64,000 nucleotides of DNA from Undibacterium hunanense (GTDB lineage: Bacteria; Pseudomonadota; Gammaproteobacteria; Burkholderiales; Burkholderiaceae_D): NCBI RefSeq assembly GCF_014284335.1, contig NZ_JACOGF010000010.1, positions 1 to 64,000 on the forward strand. Reading direction: 5' to 3'. Under the pieces are notes generated by a model. It was given only the letters and a program-made list of their open reading frames with translations, was not told where the DNA came from and did not search any database. Shown piece after piece: positions 53,749-63,875 of this stretch; position 1 is the first letter of the stretch; each line of letters starts with the position of its first letter. The translations under genes were made by a program, and so were the position numbers.

Positions 53749-54738
53749 TTATGCGCTCTTTTTTTGATCGTGCTGCTTGTCTGCATGCGCCTGCAAGGCA
53801 TCACGGAACCAGGCACCATCTTCATAGGCCTTGACACGGGTACGCAGGCGTTCACGGTTGCAGGGGCCATTGCCTTTCAAGACCTGGTAAAACTCATCCC
53901 AGTTAATGTCACCAAAATCATAATGGCCACGTTCTTCATTCCACTTGATGGCAGGGTCTGGCAGTTGCAGACCCAGATATTCAATCTGTGGCACGGTCTG
54001 GTCGACCATGCGCTGACGCAATTCGTCATTTGAAAAAAGCTTGATACGCCATTGCGCCGATTGCGCACTGTTCACCGATGCCGCGTCTGAGGGGCCAAAC
54101 ATCATCAGCGCTGGCCACCAGTAACGATTCAATGCATCCTGCGCCATGGCTTTTTGTTCTGCTGTGCCACGGCACAGTGCCATCATGATGTCGTACCCTT
54201 GGCGCGCATGGAAGGATTCTTCTTTGCAGACGCGTATCATGGCACGTGAATAAGGACCGTAAGAGCAGCGGCACAGCGGTATCTGATTGATGATCGCAGA
54301 CCCGTCGACCAGCCAGCCTATGGCACCCATATCAGCCCAGCTCAGGGTTGGGTAATTGAAGATACTGGAATACTTGGCCTTGCCGGAATGCAGGTCAGCC
54401 AGCAGCTCATCACGTGATACCCCCAGGGTTTCAGCAGCGCTGTACAGGTACAGGCCATGCCCTGCTTCATCCTGGATTTTGGCCAGCAGGATGGCTTTGC
54501 GTTTCAGGGTAGGTGCACGGGTGACCCAGTTCCCTTCCGGCAACTGACCGACGATTTCGGAATGCGCATGCTGTGAAATTTGCCGTATCAGGGTTTTTCT
54601 ATAGGCATCAGGCATCCAGTCTTTGGCTTCAATGCGGATACCGGCATCGATTCTGTCCTGGAAGGCACGCTCTGCATCACTTAATTCTTCGGACGTGCGG
54701 ACTTTTGAGAGACCTGTTTCCACTAATTGTGCATACAT
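53749..54738 (-). CDS. paaA: 1,2-phenylacetyl-CoA epoxidase, catalytic subunit PaaA
   Basis: The 329-residue diiron oxygenase subunit epoxidises the aromatic ring of phenylacetyl-CoA. Ferritin-fold metal-binding motifs appear as [15 protein letters not shown] and [16 protein letters not shown]-terminal [20 protein letters not shown] is typical. It is the first gene of the operon and has AAGGGG 8 nt upstream. The operon order is paaABCDE-G-I-K-J-Y-Z. Confidence 0.96.
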   Translation of the reverse strand: MYAQLVETGLSKVRTSEELSDAERAFQDRIDAGIRIEAKDWMPDAYRKTLIRQISQHAHSEIVGQLPEGNWVTRAPTLKRKAILLAKIQDEAGHGLYLYSAAETLGVSRDELLADLHSGKAKYSSIFNYPTLSWADMGAIGWLVDGSAIINQIPLCRCSYGPYSRAMIRVCKEESFHARQGYDIMMALCRGTAEQKAMAQDALNRYWWPALMMFGPSDAASVNSAQSAQWRIKLFSNDELRQRMVDQTVPQIEYLGLQLPDPAIKWNEERGHYDFGDINWDEFYQVLKGNGPCNRERLRTRVKAYEDGAWFRDALQAHADKQHDQKKSA

Positions 54739-54768
54739 GACAACATCCCCTTCTGAGTACTTTGTAAA

Positions 54769-54843
54769 GATACAAAAACTTGATCTGCCTCAAACAAATT
54801 ATATGATACAGTTTTTATTGATGTTAGTGTTTTTTTGTATCAT
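54769..54843 (-). promoter_or_regulatory. Candidate paaA promoter with GATACA operator boxes
   Basis: A minus-strand TATAAT (54803-54798) lies 60 bp before paaA. ATGATACA (54803-54810), which touches it, and TGTATCAT (54836-54843) form an exact inverted repeat centred over the promoter. A third GATACA box is at 54769-54774. The location between paaX and paaA fits a repressor site; the binding protein is inferred. Confidence 0.55.
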
Positions 54844-54958
54844 TTAATTTAAACAGGTATTTCCGCATGACAATAGCGGGATGTAAATCTGCGTGTGCAG
54901 AGCCAGGCTTGGGTAAAATCTGTCTGACATCATCTGGGCTCTAACCTAAAAGTATCGT

Positions 54959-55885
54959 ATGCGAAATGAAGCAAAAATCCAGGACTGGATAGAACTAAGC
55001 ATCGCCAGGGATCCGCCACGCGCCAAATCATTGGTGATGACGGTGTTTGGCGATGCCATCGCGCCGCACGGTGGCAGTATCTGGCTGGGAGAGTTGATCA
55101 CGCTGATGGGCCATTTCGGCATCAGTGACCGCCTGGTACGCACCAGCGTCTTCAGACTGACTGACGAAGGTTGGCTGGAAGCCCAACGCGATGGCCGTCG
55201 CAGCAGCTATCAACTGGCAACGGCCACCTATGCCCGCTTCCAGCATGCGTATAAAAGGGTGTACACACAGCAATCACCAGTCTGGGACAAACACTGGACG
55301 CTGCTGATTGCCAGTAATAGCGATGCAGGCAGCGGCAATAAAAACCAGCTGAAGAAGGAATTAAGCTGGGAAGGCTTCCGCCAGATCAATACCGGCGTCT
55401 TTGCACATCCGCAGGCAGACAGGGTGGCCTTGCAGGACATTCTGGATCGCACAGGTTACCGCAATCAATTACTGATCTGTAGCGCCAGGGATGATGAACA
55501 GTTACACGGCCTGCCCCTGCATTCACTGATCAAGTCTCACTGGCAACTGGATGAAGTCAATGCCAGCTACCAGAAATTCATCGACAACTTTTCCCCTCTG
55601 TTGAAATTAATCAGCAACCAGGATTTGCAGGCACCTGCCGCCTTCGTCATACGCAGTCTGCTGATCCACAATTTCCGTCGCACGCAATTGCATGACCCGC
55701 ACCTGCCAGCAGAATTACGCCCGGCTGACTGGGCTGGCAGCAAGGCCTATCAGTTGTGTCGCGCTGTATATCAATGCTGCTATCAACAGGCAGAACAATT
55801 GCTGTCTGTAGCCCTGGACGGCAGCAGCAACGCCAGCAGCACCGGCCCCGCTGCTACAGATCTGCAACAACGCTTTGCCAACTGA
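54959..55885 (+). CDS. paaX: Phenylacetic acid degradation repressor PaaX
   Basis: The 308-residue regulator is the GntR-like repressor that releases DNA on binding phenylacetyl-CoA. The N-terminal winged helix is visible (SLVMTVFGDAIAPHGGSIWL, ISDRLVRTSVFRLTDEGWL), followed by the PaaX central domain (WTLLIASNSDAGSG, LSWEGFRQINTGVFAHP) and C-terminal helices. It is divergent from paaA, sharing a 220-bp intergenic region with inverted GATACA boxes. The C-terminus has a Ser/Ala-rich tail. Confidence 0.94.
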   Translation: MRNEAKIQDWIELSIARDPPRAKSLVMTVFGDAIAPHGGSIWLGELITLMGHFGISDRLVRTSVFRLTDEGWLEAQRDGRRSSYQLATATYARFQHAYKRVYTQQSPVWDKHWTLLIASNSDAGSGNKNQLKKELSWEGFRQINTGVFAHPQADRVALQDILDRTGYRNQLLICSARDDEQLHGLPLHSLIKSHWQLDEVNASYQKFIDNFSPLLKLISNQDLQAPAAFVIRSLLIHNFRRTQLHDPHLPAELRPADWAGSKAYQLCRAVYQCCYQQAEQLLSVALDGSSNASSTGPAATDLQQRFAN

Positions 55886-55904
55886 CAGACGCAAGCCGCA
55901 AAAT

Positions 55905-55940
55905 AAAAACGCGGACCAGCTATAAACTGGTCCGCGCTTT
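55905..55940. terminator. Bidirectional terminator between paaX and aceB
   Basis: Stem CGCGGACCAG (55910-55919) pairs with CTGGTCCGCG (55927-55936); there are A-rich and T-rich flanks on both sides. It serves two converging genes. Confidence 0.85.
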
Positions 55941-55980
55941 TACATCTGCCACTATCAGGCCAGCATCCTATTTATGATGA

Positions 55981-57567
55981 TCAGATCTCTTCATACAAAG
56001 GCAGAGTCAAAAATTCAGCAAAGTTTTCTGAAGTCGACATCTCTTCAAAAATTTGCGCTGCGCGGTCATAAGTTGCACCTGTGCCAGCGACTTCCTTGAC
56101 CTTGACCAGTTCTTCCGGAATCATGGCACGCACCATGCCTGCAGTGACCTTGCGGCCATCTTCCAGGTTACCCTTGGCCGAGCGTATCCATTGCCAGACC
56201 TGGGAACGGCTGATTTCTGCCGTTGCCGCATCTTCCATCAGGTTATGGATAGGCACGCAACCATTGCCAGCCAGCCATGCCCCCAGGTAATGAATGCCGA
56301 CGTTGATGTTGTAACGCAGGCCCGCTTCGGTGATTGGTGTTTCTGGCTGGAAGTTCAGCAAGTCCTTGGCGCTGACTTCAATATCCGGGCGCTGTTTGGA
56401 AATCTGGTTCGGTGCGTCGCCCAGTACTTTTTTGAATTCTGTCATGGCCAGATCAACCAGACCTGGATGCGCTACCCAGCCGCCATCGTAGCCATCAGTT
56501 GCATCGCGGGCTTTGTCATTACGTACACCGCCCATGGCGATTTCGTTTTTCTCAGGATCGTTCTTGATAGGGATCAGTGCTGCCATACCGCCGATGGCCG
56601 GTGCATTGCGCTTGTGGCAGGTTTTCAGCAACAGCAAGGCGTATGAGCGCATGAAAGGCGCCGTCATGGTGACCTTGGCACGGTCTGCCAGACAGAAATC
56701 TTTGTCGTTCTTGAATTTTTTGATGCAAGAGAAAATATAATCCCAGCGACCGGCGTTCAGGCCAGAGCTATGCTCACGCAGTTCATACAGGATCTCATCC
56801 ATCTCGAAAGCAGCGACGATAGTTTCGATCAGTACTGTAGCTTTGATGGTGCCTTGCGCCAGGCCAGTTTCATTTTGTGCCATGACGAAAATATCATTCC
56901 ACAAACGTGCTTCCAGATGCGATTCCATCTTCGGCAGGTAGAAATAAGGGCCAGCGCCGCGCGCCAGTTGCTCTTTGGCGTTATGGAACAGGAACAGGGC
57001 AAAATCAAAGATGCCGCCAGAGATGCGCTTGCCATCAACCAGCACATGTTTTTCATCCAGGTGCCAGCCGCGTGGGCGCACGACCAGGGTGGCGATCTTG
57101 TCATTCAGCTTATAGGACTTGCCGTTTTGTTCCAGGCTGATGGTGCGACGCACGGCGTCGCGCATATTGATCTGGCCGGTGATCTGGTTGTCCCAGTTCG
57201 GGGTATTCGAATCTTCGAAATCTGTCATGTAACTGTCAGCGCCTGAGTTGAAGGCGTTGATGACCATCTTGCGCTCTACCGGGCCGGTGATTTCTACACG
57301 GCGGCATTCCAGTGCTTTGGGGATAGGTGCAATTTTCCAGTCGCCTTCGCGGATATGCAGGGTTTCTGGCAAAAAGTCTGGTGTCTCGCCAGCATCCAGG
57401 CGTTTAGCGCGTTCTACGCGGGCGGCCAGCAATTCCTGGCGGCGCGGTTCAAATGCGCGGCTCAGTTTGGCAACCAGGGCCAGTGCTTCAGGTGTCAGAA
57501 TCTCGGCAAAGCCTGGTTTGATTTCGCCAGTAATTTGCATGCCTTCAGGTAAAGTCAGTTGTGTCAT
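55981..57567 (-). CDS. aceB: Malate synthase A
   Basis: The 528-residue enzyme condenses glyoxylate with acetyl-CoA to malate. Diagnostic segments are [60 protein letters not shown] (with the Mg-binding Glu), and C-terminal [15 protein letters not shown]. The length is as expected for the A form. It starts 33 bp after a haloacid dehalogenase gene on the same strand, so they probably form one transcript. Isocitrate lyase is not in the window. Confidence 0.96.
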   Translation of the reverse strand: MTQLTLPEGMQITGEIKPGFAEILTPEALALVAKLSRAFEPRRQELLAARVERAKRLDAGETPDFLPETLHIREGDWKIAPIPKALECRRVEITGPVERKMVINAFNSGADSYMTDFEDSNTPNWDNQITGQINMRDAVRRTISLEQNGKSYKLNDKIATLVVRPRGWHLDEKHVLVDGKRISGGIFDFALFLFHNAKEQLARGAGPYFYLPKMESHLEARLWNDIFVMAQNETGLAQGTIKATVLIETIVAAFEMDEILYELREHSSGLNAGRWDYIFSCIKKFKNDKDFCLADRAKVTMTAPFMRSYALLLLKTCHKRNAPAIGGMAALIPIKNDPEKNEIAMGGVRNDKARDATDGYDGGWVAHPGLVDLAMTEFKKVLGDAPNQISKQRPDIEVSAKDLLNFQPETPITEAGLRYNINVGIHYLGAWLAGNGCVPIHNLMEDAATAEISRSQVWQWIRSAKGNLEDGRKVTAGMVRAMIPEELVKVKEVAGTGATYDRAAQIFEEMSTSENFAEFLTLPLYEEI

Positions 57568-57600
57568 GATGGTCTCCAGAAAAAATAATGTAAAACGAAA

Positions 57601-58281
57601 TCAGTGGCGATGTTTTTCAACAAACGCGATCAGGTCTTGCAGGCTGCGCCCTTCGCCATGCGGCGTGACGCCCAACTGTTCCAGCGGCGCATTTTGCCGG
57701 TTAACCCAGAATGTGGTGTAACCAAACCAGGTGGCGCAACAGGCATCCCAGCAATTGCTGGATACAAACAGGATATTCTTGGCCGGCACACCAAATACAT
57801 CAGGTGCCATCTGGTAGGCTTCGGGCGCTGTCTTGAATTTTTTGACGACTTCAACCGACAGCAAATGACTGAACAGACCCTGCATGCCAGCCGCATCAAC
57901 CGCTGACTGTAGCATGTGCAGATTACCGTTCGATAAAATCGACATCTTCAAACCCTGCTTGTGCAAATCTTGCAGTACGGGCAGGTTTTCAGGGAAGGCT
58001 TGCAGGCGCGCATACTGGCCCATCAAGGTATTTTGTGCATCCAGACTCAGTTCCAGCCCCAGCTTCTGGCAACAGAAAATCAAGGCATCCTGCGTCACTT
58101 CCCAAAATGGCTTGTACATGCTGCACATGGTACGCAGACGTGTGTATTCAATCTGCTTGTCACGCCATAATTCTGCCAACAGCTGCCCCTTGCCGGGAAA
58201 CAGCTTGTCTGCCTGTTCACTGATGGAATACACATCGAACAAGGTACCGTAAGCGTCAAAAGCGATGGCTGATATGGGCAT
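57601..58281 (-). CDS. Haloacid dehalogenase, type II
   Basis: The 226-residue HAD-superfamily enzyme belongs to the L-2-haloacid dehalogenase subfamily. Every catalytic residue known for this type appears present: the nucleophile Asp in IAFDAYGTLFDVYS, the Arg in YTRLRTM, Ser-Asn in ILSNGNL, Lys and Tyr in KFKTAPEAYQ, and Ser, Asn and Asp in VSSNCWDACCA. It therefore probably hydrolyses 2-haloacids such as chloroacetate or chloropropionate. It is in a likely operon with aceB, and a LysR gene faces it. Confidence 0.88.
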   Translation of the reverse strand: MPISAIAFDAYGTLFDVYSISEQADKLFPGKGQLLAELWRDKQIEYTRLRTMCSMYKPFWEVTQDALIFCCQKLGLELSLDAQNTLMGQYARLQAFPENLPVLQDLHKQGLKMSILSNGNLHMLQSAVDAAGMQGLFSHLLSVEVVKKFKTAPEAYQMAPDVFGVPAKNILFVSSNCWDACCATWFGYTTFWVNRQNAPLEQLGVTPHGEGRSLQDLIAFVEKHRH

Positions 58282-58447
58282 GATTTTCAGTTAAGGTATC
58301 AAGAATGCATTAAAAGTAGCGTTTCAAAAATTTAATCGCCATTAACATGAAAGCAGTATATTCAATATAAAATCACATAATCATCGAATTTCATCACTAC
58401 ATCTTTTCATTTTAGTTGCAAATGGAAGATTAACCAGCCAGGTTGCC

Positions 58448-59353
58448 ATGGATCAGTTCAAACAAATCTCGACTTTTGCCGAAGTGGCAACACGCGGCAG
58501 CCTGTCAGCCGCAGCAAGGGCCGAAGGCGTCGCCCCCGCCATGATAGGCCGCCGCCTGGACGCGCTGGAAGAACGCCTGGGCGTCAAGCTCTTGCAGCGT
58601 ACCACCCGCAAGCTGGCACTGACGAATGAAGGCGAAGCCTTTCTGGAAGATTGCCAGCGCATACTGGCTGATCTGGAAGCGGCAGAAGGCGCCGTGTCTG
58701 AACGTAGTGCCCGCGCCAGCGGCACGTTGACGATTTCAGCCCCGGCAGGTTTTGGCCGCCAGCATGTGGCGCCACTGATGCCATCTTTTCTGAGTGAGCA
58801 TCGCGATGTCAAACTGACGCTGAGCCTGAATGACCGTGTGGTGGACTTGATCGGTGAAGGCATAGACGTGGCGATACGCATCGCCGCCCTGACCGATTCC
58901 AACCTCATCGGCGTCAAGCTGGCGGACAACAAGCGCGTGGTAGTCGCCTCACCTGCCTACATCAAGCGCCATGGCACACCAAATACGCTGGATGAACTCA
59001 GCAAGCATAACTGCCTGGCTTTCAGCGCCGATGGCAGCCAGCGCGGCTGGACCTTTCGCCAGAACGGCAAAAATGTCACGCTGAAGGTGGAAGGCAATAT
59101 GGTCTGTAATGATGGCGAGGTCCTGCATGACTGGGCGCTGTCAGGCAAGGGCCTGGCCTGGCGCTCGATGTGGGAAGTGGGGGCAGAAATTGAAAGCGGC
59201 AAACTGGTCACCGTACTGGATGAATTCAATGCACCAGGCAACGATATCTACGCCATATTCGCCCAGCGCCGCCACCTGCCCCTGCGCATACGCGCCTTCA
59301 TCGACTTCCTGCGGCATGCCTACAGCCAGCCGAATTACTGGAAGAAATCGTGA
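58448..59353 (+). CDS. LysR family transcriptional regulator
   Basis: The 301-residue regulator has an N-terminal winged helix (FAEVATRGSLSAAARAEGVA, RRLDALEERLGVKLLQRTTR) and a substrate-binding domain (GTLTISAPAGFGRQHVAPLM, GEGIDVAIRIAALTDSNLIG). It is of the CrgA/AaeR-like subgroup judging from these motifs. It is divergent from the haloacid dehalogenase-aceB pair, 166 bp away, so it is a candidate regulator of that pair. The effector is unknown. Confidence 0.92.
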   Translation: MDQFKQISTFAEVATRGSLSAAARAEGVAPAMIGRRLDALEERLGVKLLQRTTRKLALTNEGEAFLEDCQRILADLEAAEGAVSERSARASGTLTISAPAGFGRQHVAPLMPSFLSEHRDVKLTLSLNDRVVDLIGEGIDVAIRIAALTDSNLIGVKLADNKRVVVASPAYIKRHGTPNTLDELSKHNCLAFSADGSQRGWTFRQNGKNVTLKVEGNMVCNDGEVLHDWALSGKGLAWRSMWEVGAEIESGKLVTVLDEFNAPGNDIYAIFAQRRHLPLRIRAFIDFLRHAYSQPNYWKKS

Positions 59354-59569
59354 TGCCACTTTTATTTTTCTGGCACTAACAGCGCTCACATATTTATATC
59401 GAAACCAAGGGATTGAGTAAATTGAGTAAGCCAGATCAAGGCCATGAGAATCAGGCCAGACGGACTTGCGACGAGCAGTTACGAATAGCCTGCATCAACA
59501 CATTCATCAATATTATCTTTACACCATCAAACAATCCCGAATAAATACCGCACTGCAAAATTTTTGTAA

Positions 59570-59710
59570 CAAATATTAACATTGAAGACTTTTTCATAAT
59601 ATAATTGTTGCGACTTTTTATAGCAATTCGGGCGCAAATGTAATCATGGTTTTGCGCGTGCGTGTCTTCAATCCCCTCCTGCTTGGCGGTGTTGATCTAC
59701 ATCGCCATAT
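59570..59710 (+). promoter_or_regulatory. Conserved promoter and leader of RHS locus B
   Basis: TTAACA (59576-59581) and TATAAT (59600-59605), 18 bp apart, lie in a 32-bp block identical to the promoter of RHS locus A. The leader to about 59710 is also similar, then diverges before the ATG at 59782. The rest of the 59354-59575 gap shows nothing I can name. Confidence 0.65.
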
Positions 59711-59781
59711 CGATCAAGTTCTAATGATCATGCATCCTCGATGTATGAAACCCTTCTTGTGTCAAATTTTTAAATTCTGGT

Positions 59782-62370
59782 ATGCGTAAACTTATATTCT
59801 TCATGTTTTTGCTGTTGCTTCAGTCTGTCGCGTTTGCACTTGGTTCGACTGCACCTGGTCCCAAAGTTGGCTGGGCGGATGTAGATGGTCACGATCCTCT
59901 TTTCGGGACGGCTGAGGCGTACTGCGCCTTTAAAACTAAAGACAATACCAATCCGCTACGTGTATTTGGTATTGCGCCAGTGGGAAGTCCATACCCGAAT
60001 ACTGACGAGCAGAAGACTTGTGTAGAGCATGAAATAGATGCTCAGGGCAATCCAATTGGATTGGCGAATTATTTGTTCTATGTACTTAAACTTAGAATTT
60101 GTCCAGGCGGTAGTCAGTTAAGTGAAAGCAAAACCTCATGCAATTGCCCGACACCAGCAGTGTGGGTCGAAGCCAATGCCTGGGCGCCAGCAGGTTGTGT
60201 AGTCCCCAAACCCAAACAACCGGAACCGAAAAAGAAACCGGATTGCCCAAATCCGCCACCTGAACCAGAACCCAATCCAGGTCCTGAAGCGGACCCCAAT
60301 CCTGGTTGTGGCGACCCCATCTACCCAGCAACCGGAAGCGTTACTGAAAATGAAGTTGACTTCACCGTGAACACGTCCGGGTTTAACTTCATGCGTTCAT
60401 ATAGCAGCAATCGGACTGACGTTGATGACTTTACCGTGCGCTTGTTTGGACGTCACTGGGTAAGCCGTTTCGATTCACGCATTGTGCAAGAGCCTGCGCG
60501 GGCCGCCAATACCACAGATAATTCTTACTGTTTTTCTGGCGCTGACGGTGGTATTTTTTGCCCTGATCAATCGCAAAAACTAAGCGGCTTGACTATACCC
60601 GACACAGTATCCGTAGCCAGGCCAAATGGTAGTCGCAATGTATTCACCATGGTTAATGGCGTGGGGGTAAGTGACTCCGACATAAACAACCGACTAAGTA
60701 CAAGCCTTGATGCCAATAATAAAATACTCTGGACTTTTGTTAATACTTCAAATGATCAGGTTGAAAAATATAGTGCTGATGGCAAATTGCTTTCTATTAC
60801 TTCACGCTCAGGTGTCACGCAGACGTTGACATACAGCACGGGTGTCAGCAATGACACTACTGTGTCACGCTTCCCTGCAAATGCACCTGCCTGTAGCAAT
60901 GTCTCAACAGGCCCCATTTCCCCCGCAGATCGTCTGTTATGTGTCACAGATAGCTGGGGCAAGCAAATCCAGTTTGAATATGACATCACAGGACGTATTG
61001 TTAAAACAATTGCGCCAGACAATCAAGTCTATACATATGCGTATGACGGCCCATCGGGTGGATGTGTGACAGTCAACAACATCAACCCCGCTTGCGCTGC
61101 AAGCAATTTGACCAGTGTGACTTACCCGGGCGGCAAAACCAAAACATATCACTATAACGAATCCGCATTGATTAATGCAGGCACCCCTTGCCGGGTCGAA
61201 TTGGTCGGCAATGGTTTTGGCAGCTTGATGAACTCCTTGACAGGCATCACCAATGAAGACGGCGTTCGTTCTTTGTCATGGGGCTATGACTGCAGTGGCA
61301 AGGCCGTGATGTCCCAGCATGCTGACGGTATAGAAAAAGTCACCATCAACTATTCCTACAGTGAAGACGGCTCCAACGACGTGCATAGCCTTAAGTTTTT
61401 TGGGGGAACTACTGCAGCGCCCACCGCTAGTGAAACGAATTGGGTGTTCAAGAGCGTGCTTGGCGTTTCACGTTTTGTTGGTACCTACGCCAACTGCTCT
61501 GGTTGTCCTGGAACAACGGGCTACTCGTATGACGCCAACGGCAATGTGATCAGTTTCAGTGATTTCGTGAATACAACTACATTTGAATTTGACCTGAATC
61601 GCAACCTGGAAATAAAACGCACAAGGGGAGCTGGTTCGGCACTCGCGTTAACTACAACAACCTCCTGGCACCCCACTTATCGCCTTCCGGTACAAGTGAA
61701 TCAACCTTTGCGCCGCATCACTTATACCTATGACGCAAAGGGAAATATACTCACTCGCACCGAACAGGCAACCAGTGACACCAATGGCAATCAAGGCGCC
61801 AATGCCGCAGTCGTTGGCGTTCCTCGTACATGGACCTATACCTACAATACCCTTGGTCAGGTTCTCAGCCTTACTGGCCCGCGCACGGACATTACCAGCA
61901 AGACTGTGTATAGCTATGACAGCCAGGGCAATCTGGCCAGCATTACCAATGCACTTGGTCATATCACTACCTTGTCCAATTATGATGCAAATGGCCGTTT
62001 AGGCAGCATCACCGACCCGAACGGCGTCGTCACCAATCTGAGTTATTCACCGCGCGGCTGGCTGACCCAGCGTGCGACGACTGGCGGTGGCATCACTGAA
62101 ACCACAGGCTATCAATACAACGGCGTCGGCAAGATTACACAGATTACCTTGCCCGACCAAAGCGTCATTACATTGACCTACGATGCTGCCTCACGCCTGA
62201 TTAAAATCAGCGACAGCCTGGGCAATAGCATTAACTACACTCTCGATATCAGGGGCAATCGTACCGCCGAAACCGTTACAGATACCGGTGGGAACCTGAC
62301 ACGCAAAATTAATCGTGTGTTCGACCCATTTACAAGTGACCTGACGTCGATTTCAGGAGGTGCGCAATGA
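59782..62370 (+). CDS. Secreted RHS N-terminal protein, paralogue of RHS part 1
   Basis: The 862-residue protein is the locus B counterpart of 35727-38312. The signal peptide is LIFFMFLLLLQSVAFALGS. The first 200 residues differ from locus A but are also Cys-rich and end in a Pro/Glu linker (EPEPNPGPEADPNPGCGDPI). The DUF6531-like region then matches closely (RLFGRHWVSRFDSRI, ADGKLLSITSRSGVTQT), and YD repeats run to the end (GNLTRKINRVFDPFTSD). The CSGCPGTTGYSYDANGN Cys pair is conserved. The stop overlaps the next start by 4 bp (ATGA), as in locus A. Confidence 0.9.
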   Translation: MRKLIFFMFLLLLQSVAFALGSTAPGPKVGWADVDGHDPLFGTAEAYCAFKTKDNTNPLRVFGIAPVGSPYPNTDEQKTCVEHEIDAQGNPIGLANYLFYVLKLRICPGGSQLSESKTSCNCPTPAVWVEANAWAPAGCVVPKPKQPEPKKKPDCPNPPPEPEPNPGPEADPNPGCGDPIYPATGSVTENEVDFTVNTSGFNFMRSYSSNRTDVDDFTVRLFGRHWVSRFDSRIVQEPARAANTTDNSYCFSGADGGIFCPDQSQKLSGLTIPDTVSVARPNGSRNVFTMVNGVGVSDSDINNRLSTSLDANNKILWTFVNTSNDQVEKYSADGKLLSITSRSGVTQTLTYSTGVSNDTTVSRFPANAPACSNVSTGPISPADRLLCVTDSWGKQIQFEYDITGRIVKTIAPDNQVYTYAYDGPSGGCVTVNNINPACAASNLTSVTYPGGKTKTYHYNESALINAGTPCRVELVGNGFGSLMNSLTGITNEDGVRSLSWGYDCSGKAVMSQHADGIEKVTINYSYSEDGSNDVHSLKFFGGTTAAPTASETNWVFKSVLGVSRFVGTYANCSGCPGTTGYSYDANGNVISFSDFVNTTTFEFDLNRNLEIKRTRGAGSALALTTTTSWHPTYRLPVQVNQPLRRITYTYDAKGNILTRTEQATSDTNGNQGANAAVVGVPRTWTYTYNTLGQVLSLTGPRTDITSKTVYSYDSQGNLASITNALGHITTLSNYDANGRLGSITDPNGVVTNLSYSPRGWLTQRATTGGGITETTGYQYNGVGKITQITLPDQSVITLTYDAASRLIKISDSLGNSINYTLDIRGNRTAETVTDTGGNLTRKINRVFDPFTSDLTSISGGAQ

Positions 62371-63875
62371 ACCAACTGCGGACATTTAACATGAGCACTA
62401 CTCGCCATCAACAAAGCAATCAATCCAAAGCATTTGGAATGATCAAAGGCCTGACCCTGGCCATTGTTGCCATCTGCAACACGGCCCATGCCGACAGCCC
62501 AAGCATGACTTATCAGTTTCAGTATGATTATGCGCATAAGGTGACCAAGATAATTAATGGAACTGGGGCAGCAACCACATACCGTTACGATGCTTTGGGA
62601 CGCCTTGAGATACAGACTGAACCTGTGGCAATTACTACCGGCAACTATGCGATGCCGCTAATCAGCTATGGCTATGACGGGCAAAATCATGTCACAAAGA
62701 TTGCCAACTTAGGCGTGAGAGAAACGCTTTACACAGTCGATGGCCTGGGTAACCAACTTGCAATCAATAGCGCAGAAACGGGAAGCACCACGTTTACAGT
62801 AGATGCAGCCGGCAACGTGCTACGAAAACAAGATGCGAAAGGCCAGCTTACCACCTATAGTTACGATGCAATAAACCGCTTAAGTCGCATCGTCTACAGC
62901 GATAACACGTCCACTGAATATAGCTACGACCAGGGTGTCAATGCCAAAGGACGCCTTACCCAGATCAGCGATGCCAGTGGCACAATTCAATACAACTACG
63001 ATAGCCGCGGCCGGATACTCAGTGAAACACGTAGCATGCCAACAAATGCTGCCGCAGGCCCCAGTACCACAAGCTACACTTACGACAGCGCAGGACGATT
63101 GAAAACATTAACCTATCCAAATGGACGGGTTGTGACGTATACACGCGATTCAATTGGCCGCATCACACAGATTGATAGCAGCAAAGATGGCATGCTGGCG
63201 ACAGTGGCAAGCCAAATCACATATCGCCCCTTCGACAGTGTACAAAGCTATCGCAATAGCGCAGGACAAACCTCTACTCGCGGCTTTGACCTTGACGGAA
63301 GAATTTCAAGCTATACCTTGAACAACCAGGTGCAGGAAATTACTTACGATGCAGCTAACCGCATCACTGCCATCAACGAAATCAATAGCGCGGTCCGCCA
63401 GGCCACGTATGGTTATGACTTGCAAGATAGACTCACTAGTTATGTAACTCCACAGAACAGCCAAAGCTTCAGTTTCGACGCTTTTGGCAACCGTAAAACG
63501 AAAAGTACGGGCACTGCCAACACCACATATAACTACGGCAATAACAATGATCGTCTGGCACAGGTAATCGATAGTCAAAGCAATACCATTGGCACCGACC
63601 CCAACGGAAGCATCACCAGCAATGGCAATAATCAATTTAATTACGATGCCAGAGGACGCATGATCTCTGTGAACACCAGCGCTGGTGTGGTGCAATACCT
63701 GATTAACGCTTTGGGTCAGCGCATTCAAAAAATACGTCCTGCAACCAGTACCAGTGCGGCCACCACTACCATGTATTTTTACGATAAAAATGGAAAGCTG
63801 ATCAGCGAACGTACCGGCCAAAGCGACATTGACTACATTTATCTAGAAGGTGTGCCTGTAGTCGTAGCCAAATAA
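62367..63875 (+). CDS. Secreted YD-repeat protein, paralogue of RHS part 2
   Basis: The 502-residue protein has a strong ribosome site (AGGAGGT, 6 nt before ATG 62367). A delayed signal sequence follows 25 polar residues (KGLTLAIVAICNTAHADS), so an internal ATG at residue 25 might be the true start for export. YD repeats fill the rest (YRYDALGRLEIQTEP, YSYDQGVNAKGRLTQISDAS, YNYDSRGRILSETRS). It ends DYIYLEGVPVVVAK, at the same boundary as RHS part 2 of locus A, without the YYIHSDHLNTPR core. No downstream core gene is seen in the remaining 125 bases. Confidence 0.9.
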   Translation: MNQLRTFNMSTTRHQQSNQSKAFGMIKGLTLAIVAICNTAHADSPSMTYQFQYDYAHKVTKIINGTGAATTYRYDALGRLEIQTEPVAITTGNYAMPLISYGYDGQNHVTKIANLGVRETLYTVDGLGNQLAINSAETGSTTFTVDAAGNVLRKQDAKGQLTTYSYDAINRLSRIVYSDNTSTEYSYDQGVNAKGRLTQISDASGTIQYNYDSRGRILSETRSMPTNAAAGPSTTSYTYDSAGRLKTLTYPNGRVVTYTRDSIGRITQIDSSKDGMLATVASQITYRPFDSVQSYRNSAGQTSTRGFDLDGRISSYTLNNQVQEITYDAANRITAINEINSAVRQATYGYDLQDRLTSYVTPQNSQSFSFDAFGNRKTKSTGTANTTYNYGNNNDRLAQVIDSQSNTIGTDPNGSITSNGNNQFNYDARGRMISVNTSAGVVQYLINALGQRIQKIRPATSTSAATTTMYFYDKNGKLISERTGQSDIDYIYLEGVPVVVAK

